Assembly (NCBI GenBank): GCA_037577475.1
Contig: JBAGJB010000219.1
Span: 434,001 to 498,000 of the forward strand
Reading direction: 5' to 3'
DNA length: 64,000 nucleotides
DNA from: Chaunax sp. Z400
Lineage: Eukaryota > Chordata > Actinopteri > Lophiiformes > Chaunacidae
A program made the translations under genes and the position numbers. Below the pieces are notes generated by a model. It made no database searches and had not been told where the DNA came from. It saw nothing but the letters and a program-made list of their open reading frames with translations. Position 1 is the first letter of the stretch. Every line of letters begins with the position of its first letter. Positions 28,358 through 41,008 of the stretch are shown one piece after another.

Positions 28358-30000
28358 CTACGACCTTCCGTTTCCGAGATACACACATTCACTATAGGCG
28401 AACCAAACCCCATTCACTTCAATAGGAAAATAAACTTGAGTATAACTCGGGAACGGAAGGTCGTAGAGACTCGGGACCCTGATCCGTCGGACATAATTCG
28501 TGGTCTCTGAACACGCCAGACTTCTCCCCGAGTCTCTACGACCTTCCGTTCCCGAGATACAAACATTCCAAAAATCACAAAAAATACGTGTCATATCTCG
28601 GGAACCGTAAGTCGTAGAGACTCGGTTTACCTGCTGGCGTTCTTGGAGACCCCATACAACCATTGAAAGAGCTTATCCCCGAGTCTCTACGACCTTCCGT
28701 TCAAAAGTTACCAACCCGGGTAGGACCCCGATTGAGTTTTTATCCCCTTAACCCTAAACCTAACCCTAACCCTAACCCCTAACCCACACTTGTCCGCGAG
28801 TTTCTACGACCTTCCGTTCCCTAGATACAGACATTCAAAATACGCCCCTACTGGACATGTCATATCTCGGGAAAGGAAGGTAGCACAGACTCGGGACAAA
28901 GACTGGTGTTCTCAGAGACCACATAAACCCCTAGATGGACGTTGGTCCCGAGTCTCTACGACCTTCCGTTTCCGAGATACACACATTCACTATAGGCGAA
29001 CCAAACCCCATTCACTTCAATGGGAAAATAAACTTGAGTATAACTCGGGAACGGAAGGTCGTAGAGACTCGGGACCCTGATCCGTCTGACATAATTCGTG
29101 GTCTCTGAACATGCCAGACTTCTCCCCGAGTCTCTACGACCTTCCGTTCCCGAGATACAGACATTCAAAATACGCCCCTACTGGACATGTCATATCTCGG
29201 GAAAGGAAGGTCGCACAGACTCGGGACAAAGACTGGTGTTCTCAGAGACCACATAAACCCCTAGATGGACATTGGTCCCGAGTCTCTACGACCTTCCGTT
29301 CCCGAGATACAGACATTCAAAATACGCCCCTACTGGACATGTCATATCTCGGGAAAGGAAGGTAGCACAGACTCGGGACAAAGACTGGTGTTCTCAGAGA
29401 CCACATAAACCCCTAGACGAACGTTGGTCCCGAGTCCCTACGACCTTCCGTTTCCGAGATACACACATTCACTATAGGCGAACCAAACCCCATTCACTTC
29501 AATGGGAAAATAAACTTGAGTATAACTCGGGAACGGAAGGTCGTAGAGACTCGGGAACCTGATCCGTCTGACATTATTCGTGGTCTCTGAACACGCCAGA
29601 CTTCTCCCCGAGTCTCTACGACCTTCCGTTCCCGAGATACAGACATTCAAAATACGCCCCTACTGGACATGTCATATCTCGGGAAAGGAAGGTCGCACAG
29701 ACTCTGGACAAAGACTGGTGTTCTCAGAGACCACATAAACCCCTAGACGGACGTTGGTCCCGAGTCTCTACGACCTTCCGTTTCCGAGATACACACATTC
29801 ACTATAGGCGAACCAAACCCCTTTCACTTCAATGGGAAAATAAACTTGAGTATAACTCGGGAACGGAAGGTCGTAGAGACTCTTGACCCTGATCCGTCTG
29901 ACATAATTCGTGGTCTCTGAACATGCCAGACTTCTCCCCGAGTCTCTACGACCTTCCGTTCCCGAGATACAGACATTCAAAATACGCCCCTACTGGACAT
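28358..30000 (+). repeat. Large duplicated satellite block, copy 1 (pair at +4648)
   Basis: The order and private variants of modules from about 28358 to 29923 recur exactly 4648 bp downstream (33006-34571). Shared variants include CCCATACAACC, GTTCCCTAGATAC, AGATGGACATTGG, GAGTCCCTACG and ACTCGGGAACCTG. The left and right limits are approximate. Confidence 0.8.
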
Positions 30001-30097
30001 GTCATATCTCGGGAAAGGAAGGTCGCACAGACTCTGGACAAAGACTGGTGTTCTCAGAGACCACATAAACCCCTAGACGGACGTTGGTCCCGAGTCT

Positions 30098-32400
30098 CTA
30101 CGACCTTCCGTTTCCGAGATACACACATTCACTATAGGCGAACCAAACCCAATTCACTTCAATGGGAAAATAAACTTGAGTATAACTCGGGAACGGAAGG
30201 TCGTAGAGACTCGGGACCCTGATCCGTCTGACATAATTCGTGGTCTCTGAACACGCCAGACTTCTCCCCGAGTCTCTACGACCTTCCGTTCCCGAGATAC
30301 AGACATTCAAAATACGCCCCTACTGGACATGTCATATCTCGGGAAAGGAAGGTCGCACAGACTCGGGACAAAGACTGGTGTTCTCAGAGACCACATGAAC
30401 CCCTAGATGGACGTTGGTCCCGAGTCTCTACGACCTTCCGTTTCCGAGATACACACATTCACTATAGGCGAACCAAACCCCATTCACTTCAATGGGAAAA
30501 TAAACTTGAGTATAACTCGGGAACGGAAGGTCGTAGAGACTCGGGACCCTGATCCGTCGGACATAATTCGTGGTCTCTGAACACGCCAGACTTCTCCCCG
30601 AGTCTCTACGACCTTCCGTTCCCGAGATACAAACATTCCAAAAATCACAAAAAATACGTGTCATATCTCGGGAACCGTAAGTCGTAGAGACTCGGTTTAC
30701 CTGCTGGCGTTCTTGGAGACCCAATAAAACCATTGAAAGAGCTTATCCCCGAGTCTCTACGACCTTCCGTTCAAAAGTTACCAACCCGGGTAGGACCCCG
30801 ATTGAGTTTTTATCCCCTTAAGCCTAAACCTAACCCTAACCCTAACCCCTAACCCACACTTGTCCGCGAGTTTCTACGACCTTCCATTCCCGAGATACAG
30901 ACATTCAAAATACGCCCCTACTGGACATGTCATATCTCGGGAAAGGAAGGTCGCACAGACTCTGGACAAAGACTGGTGTTCTCAGAGACCACATAAACCC
31001 CTAGACGGACGTTGGTCCCGAGTCTCTACGACCTTCCGTTTCCGAGATACACACATTCACTATAGGCGAACCAAACCCCATTCACTTCAATGGGAAAATA
31101 AACTTGAGTATAACTCGGGAACGGAAGGTCGTAGAGACTCGGGACCCTGATCCGTCGGACATAATTCGTGGTCTCTGAACACGCCAGACTTCTCCCCGAG
31201 TCTCTACGACCTTCCGTTCCCGAGATACAAACATTCCAAAAATCACCAAAAATACATGTCATATCTCGGGAACCGTAAGTCGTAGAGACTCGGTTTACCT
31301 GCTGGCGTTCTTGGAGACCCCATAAAACCATTGAAAGAGCTTATCCCCGAGTCTCTACGACCTTCCGTTCCCGAGATACAGACATTCAAAATACGCCCCT
31401 ACTGGACATGTCATATCTCGGGAAAGGAAGGTAGCACAGACTCGGGACAAAGACTGGTGTTCTCAGACACCACATAAACCCCTAGACGGACGTTGGTCCC
31501 GAGTCTCTACGACCTTCCGTTTCCGAGATACACACATTCACTATAGGCGAACCAAACCCCATTCACTTCAATGGGAAAATAAACTTGAGTATAACTCGGG
31601 AACGGAAGGTCGTAGAGACTCGGGACCCTGATCCGTCGGACATAATTCGTGGTCTCTGAACACGCCAGACTTCTCCCCGAGTCTCTACGACCTTCCGTTC
31701 CCGAGATACAAACATTCCAAAAATCACCAAAAATACATGTCATATCTCGGGAACCGTAAGTCATAGAGACTCGGTTTACCTGCTGGCGTTCTTGGAGACC
31801 CCATAAAACCTTTGAAAGAGCTTATCCCCGAGTCTCTACGACCTTCCGTTCCCGAGATACAAACATTCCAAAAATCACCAAAAATACATGTCATATCTCG
31901 GGAACCGTATGTCGTAGAGACTCGGTTTACCTGCTGGCGTTCTTGGAGACCCCATAAAACCATTGAAAGAGCTTATCCCTGAGTCTCTACGACATTCCGT
32001 TCAAAAGTTACCAACTCGGGTAGGGCCCTGATTGAGTTTTTATCCCCTTAACCCTAACCCTAACCGTAACCCTAACCCCTAACCCGCACTTGTCCGCGAG
32101 TTTCTACAACCTTCCGTTCCCGAGATACAGACATTCAAAATACGCCCCTACTGGACATGTCATATCTCGGGAAAGGAAGGTCGCACAGACTCTGGACAAA
32201 GACTGGTGTTCTCAGAGACCACATAAACCCCTAGACGGACGTTGGTCCCGAGTCTCTACGACCTTCCGTTTCCGAGATACACACATTCACTATAGGCGAA
32301 CCAAACCCCATTCACTTCAATGGGAAAATAAACTTGAGTATAACTCGGGAACGGAAGGTCGTAGAGACTCTTGACCCTGATCCGTCTGACATAATTCGTG
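30098..32400 (+). repeat. 2.3-kb satellite block, copy 1 of four
   Basis: A run of modules with diagnostic variants (CCCAATTCACTT, ACATGAACCCC, GACCCAATAAAACC, CTTAAGCCTAAACC, CTCAGACACCAC, CGTAAGTCATAGAG, AAAACCTTTGAAAG, CCAACTCGGGTAGG) recurs at about 35495-37771, 38732-41008 and 45419-47695. The offset is 8634 bp between the first and third copies and 6687 bp between the third and fourth. Confidence 0.82.
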
Positions 32401-33005
32401 GTCTCTGAACACGCCAGACTTCTCCCCGAGTCTCTACGACCTTCCGTTCCCGAGATACAAACATTCCAAAAATCACAAAAAATACGTGTCATATCTCGGG
32501 AACCGTAAGTCGTAGAGACTCGGTTTACCTGCTGGCGTTCTTGGAGACCCAATAAAACCATTGAAAGAGCTTATCCCCGAGTCTCTACGACCTTCCGTTC
32601 AAAAGTTACCAACCCGGGTAGGACCCCGATTGAGTTTTTATCCCCTTAAGCCTAAACCTAACCCTAACCCTAACCCCTAACCCACACTTGTCCGCGAGTT
32701 TCTACGACCTTCCGTTCCCGAGATACAGACGTTCAAAATACGCCCCTACTGGACATGTCATATCTCGGGAAAGGAAGGTCGCACAGACTCGGGACAAAGA
32801 CTGGTGTTCTCAGAGACCACATAAACCCCTAGATGGACATTGGTCCCGAGTCTCTACGACCTTCCGTTCCCGAGATACAGACATTCAAAATACGCCCCTA
32901 CTGGACATGTCATATCTCGGGAAAGGAAGGTAGCACAGACTCGGGACAAAGACTGGTGTTCTCAGAGACCACATAAACCCCTAGACGAACGTTGGTCCCG
33001 AGTCT

Positions 33006-34648
33006 CTACGACCTTCCGTTTCCGAGATACACACATTCACTATAGGCGAACCAAACCCCATTCACTTCAATAGGAAAATAAACTTGAGTATAACTCGGGA
33101 ACGGAAGGTCGTAGAGACTCGGGACCCTGATCCGTCGGACATAATTCGTGGTCTCTGAACACGCCAGACTTCTCCCCGAGTCTCTACGACCTTCCGTTCC
33201 CGAGATACAAACATTCCAAAAATCACAAAAAATACGTGTCATATCTCGGGAACCGTAAGTCGTAGAGACTCGGTTTACCTGCTGGCGTTCTTGGAGACCC
33301 CATACAACCATTGAAAGAGCTTATCCCCGAGTCTCTACGACCTTCCGTTCAAAAGTTACCAACCCGGGTAGGACCCCGATTGAGTTTTTATCCCCTTAAC
33401 CCTAAACCTAACCCTAACCCTAACCCCTAACCCACACTTGTCCGCGAGTTTCTACGACCTTCCGTTCCCTAGATACAGACATTCAAAATACGCCCCTACT
33501 GGACATGTCATATCTCGGGAAAGGAAGGTAGCACAGACTCGGGACAAAGACTGGTGTTCTCAGAGACCACATAAACCCCTAGATGGACGTTGGTCCCGAG
33601 TCTCTACGACCTTCCGTTTCCGAGATACACACATTCACTATAGGCGAACCAAACCCCATTCACTTCAATGGGAAAATAAACTTGAGTATAACTCGGGAAC
33701 GGAAGGTCGTAGAGACTCGGGACCCTGATCCGTCTGACATAATTCGTGGTCTCTGAACATGCCAGACTTCTCCCCGAGTCTCTACGACCTTCCGTTCCCG
33801 AGATACAGACATTCAAAATACGCCCCTACTGGACATGTCATATCTCGGGAAAGGAAGGTCGCACAGACTCGGGACAAAGACTGGTGTTCTCAGAGACCAC
33901 ATAAACCCCTAGATGGACATTGGTCCCGAGTCTCTACGACCTTCCGTTCCCGAGATACAGACATTCAAAATACGCCCCTACTGGACATGTCATATCTCGG
34001 GAAAGGAAGGTAGCACAGACTCGGGACAAAGACTGGTGTTCTCAGAGACCACATAAACCCCTAGACGAACGTTGGTCCCGAGTCCCTACGACCTTCCGTT
34101 TCCGAGATACACACATTCACTATAGGCGAACCAAACCCCATTCACTTCAATGGGAAAATAAACTTGAGTATAACTCGGGAACGGAAGGTCGTAGAGACTC
34201 GGGAACCTGATCCGTCTGACATTATTCGTGGTCTCTGAACACGCCAGACTTCTCCCCGAGTCTCTACGACCTTCCGTTCCCGAGATACAGACATTCAAAA
34301 TACGCCCCTACTGGACATGTCATATCTCGGGAAAGGAAGGTCGCACAGACTCTGGACAAAGACTGGTGTTCTCAGAGACCACATAAACCCCTAGACGGAC
34401 GTTGGTCCCGAGTCTCTACGACCTTCCGTTTCCGAGATACACACATTCACTATAGGCGAACCAAACCCCATTCACTTCAATGGGAAAATAAACTTGAGTA
34501 TAACTCGGGAACGGAAGGTCGTAGAGACTCTTGACCCTGATCCGTCTGACATAATTCGTGGTCTCTGAACATGCCAGACTTCTCCCCGAGTCTCTACGAC
34601 CTTCCGTTCCCGAGATACAGACATTCAAAATACGCCCCTACTGGACAT
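33006..34648 (+). repeat. Large duplicated satellite block, copy 2
   Basis: Second copy of the 28.4-30.0 kb block. The copies differ at a few bases, for example CCCCTTTCACTT near 29820 versus CCCCATTCACTT here near 34137-34148. Confidence 0.8.
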
Positions 34649-35494
34649 GTCATATCTCGGGAAAGGAAGGTCGCACAGACTCGGGACAAAGACTGGTGTT
34701 CTCAGAGACCACATAAACCTCTAAATGGACGTTGGTCCCGAGTCTCTATGACCTTCCGTTTCCGAGATACACACATTCACTATAGGCGAACCAAACCCCA
34801 TTCACTTCAATGGGAAAATAAACTTGAGTATAACTCGGGAACGGAAGGTCGTAGAGACTCGGGACCCTGATCCGTCTGACATGATTCGTGGTCTCTGAAC
34901 ATGCCAGACTTCTCCCCGAGTCTCTACGACCTTCCGTTCCCGAGATACAAACATTCCAAAAATCACCAAAAATACATGTCATATCTTGGGAACCGTAAGT
35001 CATAGAGACTCGGTTTACCTGCTGGCGTTCTTGGAGACCCCATAAAACCATTGAAAGAGCTTATCCCCGAGTCTCTACGACCTTCCGTTCCCGAGATACA
35101 AACATTCCAAAAATCACCAAAAATACATGTCATATCTAGGGAACCGTAAGTCGTAGAGACTCGGTTTACCTGCTGGCGTTCTTGGAGACCCCATAAAACC
35201 ATTGAAAGAGCTTATCCCTGAGTCTCTACGACATTCCGTTCAAAAGTTACCAACCCGGGTAGGGCCCCGATTGAGTTTTTATCCCCTTAACCCTAACCCT
35301 AACCGTAACCCTAACCCCTAACCCGCACTTGTCCGCGAGTTTCTACGACCTTCCGTTCCCGAGATACAGACATTCAAAATACGCCCCTACTGGACATGTC
35401 ATATCTCGGGAAAGGAAGGTCGCACAGACTCTGGACAAAGACTGGTGTTCTCAGAGACCACATAAACCCCTAGACGGACGTTGGTCCCGAGTCT

Positions 35495-37771
35495 CTACGA
35501 CCTTCCGTACACACATTCACTATAGGCGAACCAAACCCAATTCACTTCAATGGGAAAATAAACTTGAGTATAACTCGGGAACGGAAGGTCGTAGAGACTC
35601 GGGACCCTGATCCGTCTGACATAATTCGTGGTCTCTGAACACGCCAGACTTCTCCCCGAGTCTCTACGACCTTCCGTTCCCGAGATACAGACATTCAAAA
35701 TACGCCCCTACTGGACATGTCATATCTCGGGAAAGGAAGGTCGCACAGACTCGGGACAAAGACTGGTGTTCTCAGAGACCACATGAACCCCTAGATGGAC
35801 GTTGGTCCCGAGTCTCTACGACCTTCCGTTTCCGAGATACACACATTCACTATAGGCGAACCAAACCCCATTCACTTCAATGGGAAAATAAACTTGAGTA
35901 TAACTCGGGAACGGGAAGGTCGTAGAGACTCGGGACCCTGATCCGTCGGACATAATTCGTGGTCTCTGAACACGCCAGACTTCTCCCCGAGTCTCTACGA
36001 CCTTCCTTCCCGAGATACAAACATTCCAAAAAATCACAAAAAATACGTGTCATATCTCGGGAAACCGTAAGTCGTAGAGACTCGGTTTACCTGCTGGCGT
36101 TCTTGGAGACCCAATAAAACCATTGAAAGAGCTTATCCCCGATAGTCTCTACGACCTTCCGGTTCAAAAGTTACCAACCCGGGTAGGACCCCGATTGAGT
36201 TTTTATCCCCTTAAGCCTAAACCTAACCCCTAACCCTAACCCCTAACCCACTACTTGTCCGCGAGTTTCTACGACCTTCCGTTCCCGAGATACAGACATT
36301 CAAAATACGCCCCTACTGGACATGTCATATCTCGGGAAAGGAAGGTCGCACAGACTCTGGACAAAGACTGGTGGTTCTCAGAGACCACATAAACCCCTAG
36401 ACGGACGTTGGTCCCGAGTCTCTACGACCTTCCGTTTCCGAGATACACACATTCACTATAGGCGAACCAAACCCCATTCACTTCAATGGGAAAATAAACT
36501 TGAGTATAACTCGGGAACGGAAGGTCGTAGAGACTCGGGACCCTGATCCGTCGGACATAATTCGTGGTCTCTGAACACGCCAGACTTCTCCCCGAGTCTC
36601 TACGACCTTCCGTTCCCGAGATACAAACATTCCAAAAATCACCAAAAAATACATGTCATATCTCGGGAACCGTAAGTCGTAGAGACTCGGTTTACCTGCT
36701 GGCGTTCTTGGAGACCCCATAAAACCATTGAAAGAGCTTATCCCCGAGTCTCTACGACCTTCCGTTCCGAGATACAGACATTCAAAATACGCCCCTACTG
36801 GACATGTCATATCTCGGGAAAGGAAGGTAGCACAGACTCGGGACAAAGACTGGTGTTCTCAGACACCACATAAACCCCTAGACGGACGTTGGTCCCGAGT
36901 CTCTACGACCTTCCGTTTCCGAGATACACACATTCACTATAGGCGAACCAAACCCCATTCACTTCAATGGGAAAATAAACTTGAGTATAACTCGGGAACG
37001 GAAGGTCGTAGAGACTCGGGACCCTGATCCGTCGGACATAATTCGTGGTCTCTGAACACGCCAGACTTCTCCCCGAGTCTCTACGACCTTCCGTTCCCGA
37101 GATACAAACATTCCAAAAATCACCAAAAATACATGTCATATCTCGGGAACCGTAAGTCATAGAGACTCGGTTTACCTGCTGGCGTTCTTGGAGACCCCCA
37201 TAAAACCTTTGAAAGAGCTTATTCCCCGAGTCTCTACGACCTTCCGTTCCCGAGATACAAACATTCCAAAAATCACCAAAATACATGTCATATCTCGGGA
37301 ACCGTATGTCGTAGAGACTCGGTTTACCTGCTGGCGTTCTTGGAGACCCCATAAAACCATTGAAAGAGCTTATCCCTGAGTCTCTACGACATTCCGTTCA
37401 AAAGTTACCAACTCGGGTAGGGCCCTGATTGAGTTTTTATCCCCTTAACCCTAACCCTAACCGTAACCCTAACCCCTAACCCGCACTTGTCCGCGTGTTT
37501 CTACGACCTTCCGTTCCCGAGATACAGACATTCAAAATACGCCCCTACTGGACATGTCAAATCTCGGGAAAGGAAGGTCGCACAGACTCTGGACAAAGAC
37601 TGGTGTTCTCAGAGACCACATAAACCCCTAGACGGACGTTGGTCCCGAGTCTCTACGACCTTCCGTTTCCGAGATACACACATTCACTATAGGCGAACCA
37701 AACCCCATTCACTTCAATGGGAAAATAAACTTGAGTATAACTCGGGAACGGAAGGTCGTAGAGACTCTTGA
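35495..37771 (+). repeat. 2.3-kb satellite block, copy 2 (indel-rich)
   Basis: Same module order and variants as the other three copies, but with more than a dozen small insertions and deletions, many in homopolymers. Examples are a ~9-bp loss near 35508, an extra G near 35914, a missing G near 36006, an extra A near 36030 and 36063, an inserted TA near 36143, an extra G near 36161 and 36373, an extra C near 37198 and a loss of A in an A-run near 37280. Total length remains close to the other copies because gains and losses cancel. Confidence 0.85.
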
Positions 37772-38731
37772 CCCTGATCCGTCTGACATAATTCGTGGTC
37801 TCTGAACATGCCAGACTTCTCCCCGAGTCTCTACGACCTTCCGTTCCCGAGATACAGACATTCAAAATACGCCCCTACTGGACATGTCATATCTCGGGAA
37901 AGGAAGGTCGCACAGACTCGGGACAAAGACTGGTGTTCTCAGAGACCACATAAACCTCTAAATGGACGTTGGTCCCGAGTCTCTATGACCTTCCGTTTCC
38001 GAGATACACACATTCACTATAGGCGAACCAAACCCCATTCACTTCAATGGGAAAATAAACTTGAGTATAACTCGGGAACGGAAGGTCGTAGAGACTCGGG
38101 ACCCTGATCCGTCTGACATGATTCGTGGTCTCTGAACATGCCAGACTTCTCCCCGAGTCTCTACGACCTTCCGTTCCCGAGATACAAACATTCCAAAAAT
38201 CACCAAAAATACATGTCATATCTTGGGAACCGTAAGTCATAGAGACTCGGTTTACCTGCTGGCGTTCTTGGAGACCCCATAAAACCATTGAAAGAGCTTA
38301 TCCCCGAGTCTCTACGACCTTCCGTTCCCGAGATACAAACATTCCAAAAATCACCAAAAATACATGTCATATCTAGGGAACCGTAAGTCGTAGAGACTCG
38401 GTTTACCTGCTGGCGTTCTTGGAGACCCCATAAAACCATTGAAAGAGCTTATCCCTGAGTCTCTACGACATTCCGTTCAAAAGTTACCAACCCGGGTAGG
38501 GCCCCGATTGAGTTTTTATCCCCTTAACCCTAACCCTAACCGTAACCCTAACCCCTAACCCGCACTTGTCCGCGAGTTTCTACGACCTTCCGTTCCCGAG
38601 ATACAGACATTCAAAATACGCCCCTACTGGACATGTCATATCTCGGGAAAGGAAGGTCGCACAGACTCTGGACAAAGACTGGTGTTCTCAGAGACCACAT
38701 AAACCCCTAGACGGACGTTGGTCCCGAGTCT

Positions 38732-41008
38732 CTACGACCTTCCGTTTCCGAGATACACACATTCACTATAGGCGAACCAAACCCAATTCACTTCAATGGG
38801 AAAATAAACTTGAGTATAACTCGGGAACGGAAGGTCGTAGAGACTCGGGACCCTGATCCGTCTCACATAATTCGTGGTCTCTGAACACGCCAGACTTCTC
38901 CCCGAGTCTCTACGACCTTCCGTTCCCGAGATACAGACATTCAAAATACGCCCCTACTGGACATGTCATATCTCGGGAAAGGAAGGTCGCACAGACTCGG
39001 GACAAAGACTGGTGTTCTCAGAGACCACATGAACCCCTAGATGGACGTTGGTCCCGAGTCTCTACGACCTTCCGTTTCCGAGATACACACATTCACTATA
39101 GGCGAACCAAACCCCATTCACTTCAATGGGAAAATAAACTTGAGTATAACTCGGGAACGGAAGGTCGTAGAGACTCGGAACCCTGATCCGTCGGACATAA
39201 TTCGTGGTCTCTGAACACGCCAGACTTCTCCCCGAGTCTCTACGACCTTCCGTTCCCGAGATACAAACATTCCAAAAATCACAAAAAATACGTGTCATAT
39301 CTCGGGAACCGTAAGTCGTAGAGACTCGGTTTACCTGCTGGCGTTCTTGGAGACCCAATAAAACCATTGAAAGAGCTTATCCCCGAGTCTCTACGACCTT
39401 CCGTTCAAAAGTTACCAACCCGGGTAGGACCCCGATTGAGTTTTTATCCCCTTAAGCCTAAACCTAACCCTAACCCTAACCCCTAACCCACACTTGTCCG
39501 CGAGTTTCTACGACCTTCCGTTCCCGAGATACAGACATTCAAAATACGCCCCTACTGGACATGTCATATCTCGGGAAAGGAAGGTCGCACAGACTCTGGA
39601 CAAAGACTGGTGTTCTCAGAGACCACATAAACCCCTAGACGGACGTTGGTCCCGAGTCTCTACGACCTTCCGTTTCCGAGATACACACATTCACTATAGG
39701 CGAACCAAACCCCATTCACTTCAATGGGAAAATAAACTTGAGTATAACTCGGGAACGGAAGGTCGTAGAGACTCGGGACCCTGATCCGTCGGACATAATT
39801 CGTGGTCTCTGAACACGCCAGACTTCTCCCCGAGTCTCTACGACCTTCCGTTCCCGAGATACAAACATTCCAAAAATCACCAAAAATACATGTCATATCT
39901 CGGGAACCGTAAGTCGTAGAGACTCGGTTTACCTGCTGGCGTTCTTGGAGACCCCATAAAACCATTGAAAGAGCTTATCCCCGAGTCTCTACGACCTTCC
40001 GTTCCCGAGATACAGACATTCAAAATACGCCCCTACTGGACATGTCATATCTCGGGAAAGGAAGGTAGCACAGACTCGGGACAAAGACTGGTGTTCTCAG
40101 ACACCACATAAACCCCTAGACGGACGTTGGTCCCGAGTCTCTACGACCTTCCGTTTCCGAGATACACACATTCACTATAGGCGAACCAAACCCCATTCAC
40201 TTCAATGGGAAAATAAACTTGAGTATAACTCGGGAACGGAAGGTCGTAGAGACTCGGGACCCTGATCCGTCGGACATAATTCGTGGTCTCTGAACACGCC
40301 AGACTTCTCCCCGAGTCTCTACGACCTTCCGTTCCCGAGATACAAACATTCCAAAAATCACCAAAAATACATGTCATATCTCGGGAACCGTAAGTCATAG
40401 AGACTCGGTTTACCTGCTGGCGTTCTTGGAGACCCCATAAAACCTTTGAAAGAGCTTATCCCCGAGTCTCTACGACCTTCCGTTCCCGAGATACAAACAT
40501 TCCAAAAATCACCAAAAATACATGTCATATCTCGGGAACCGTATGTCGTAGAGACTCGGTTTACCTGCTGGCGTTCTTGGAGACCCCATAAAACCATTGA
40601 AAGAGCTTATCCCTGAGTCTCTACGACATTCCGTTCAAAAGTTACCAACTCGGGTAGGGCCCTGATTGAGTTTTTATCCCCTTAACCCTAACCCTAACCG
40701 TAACCCTAACCCCTAACCCGCACTTGTCCGCGAGTTTCTACGACCTTCCGTTCCCGAGATACAGACATTCAAAATACGCCCCTACTGGACATGTCATATC
40801 TCGGGAAAGGAAGGTCGCACAGACTCTGGACAAAGACTGGTGTTCTCAGAGACCACATAAACCCCTAGACGGACGTTGGTCCCGAGTCTCTACGACCTTC
40901 CGTTTCCGAGATACACACATTCACTATAGGCGAACCAAACCCCATTCACTTCAATGGGAAAATAAACTTGAGTATAACTCGGGAACGGAAGGTCGTAGAG
41001 ACTCTTGA
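38732..41008 (+). repeat. 2.3-kb satellite block, copy 3 of four
   Basis: Matches 30098-32374 at an offset of 8634 bp. A few substitutions are visible, for example CCGTCTCACATAA near 38872 and ACTCGGAACCC near 39176. Confidence 0.8.
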
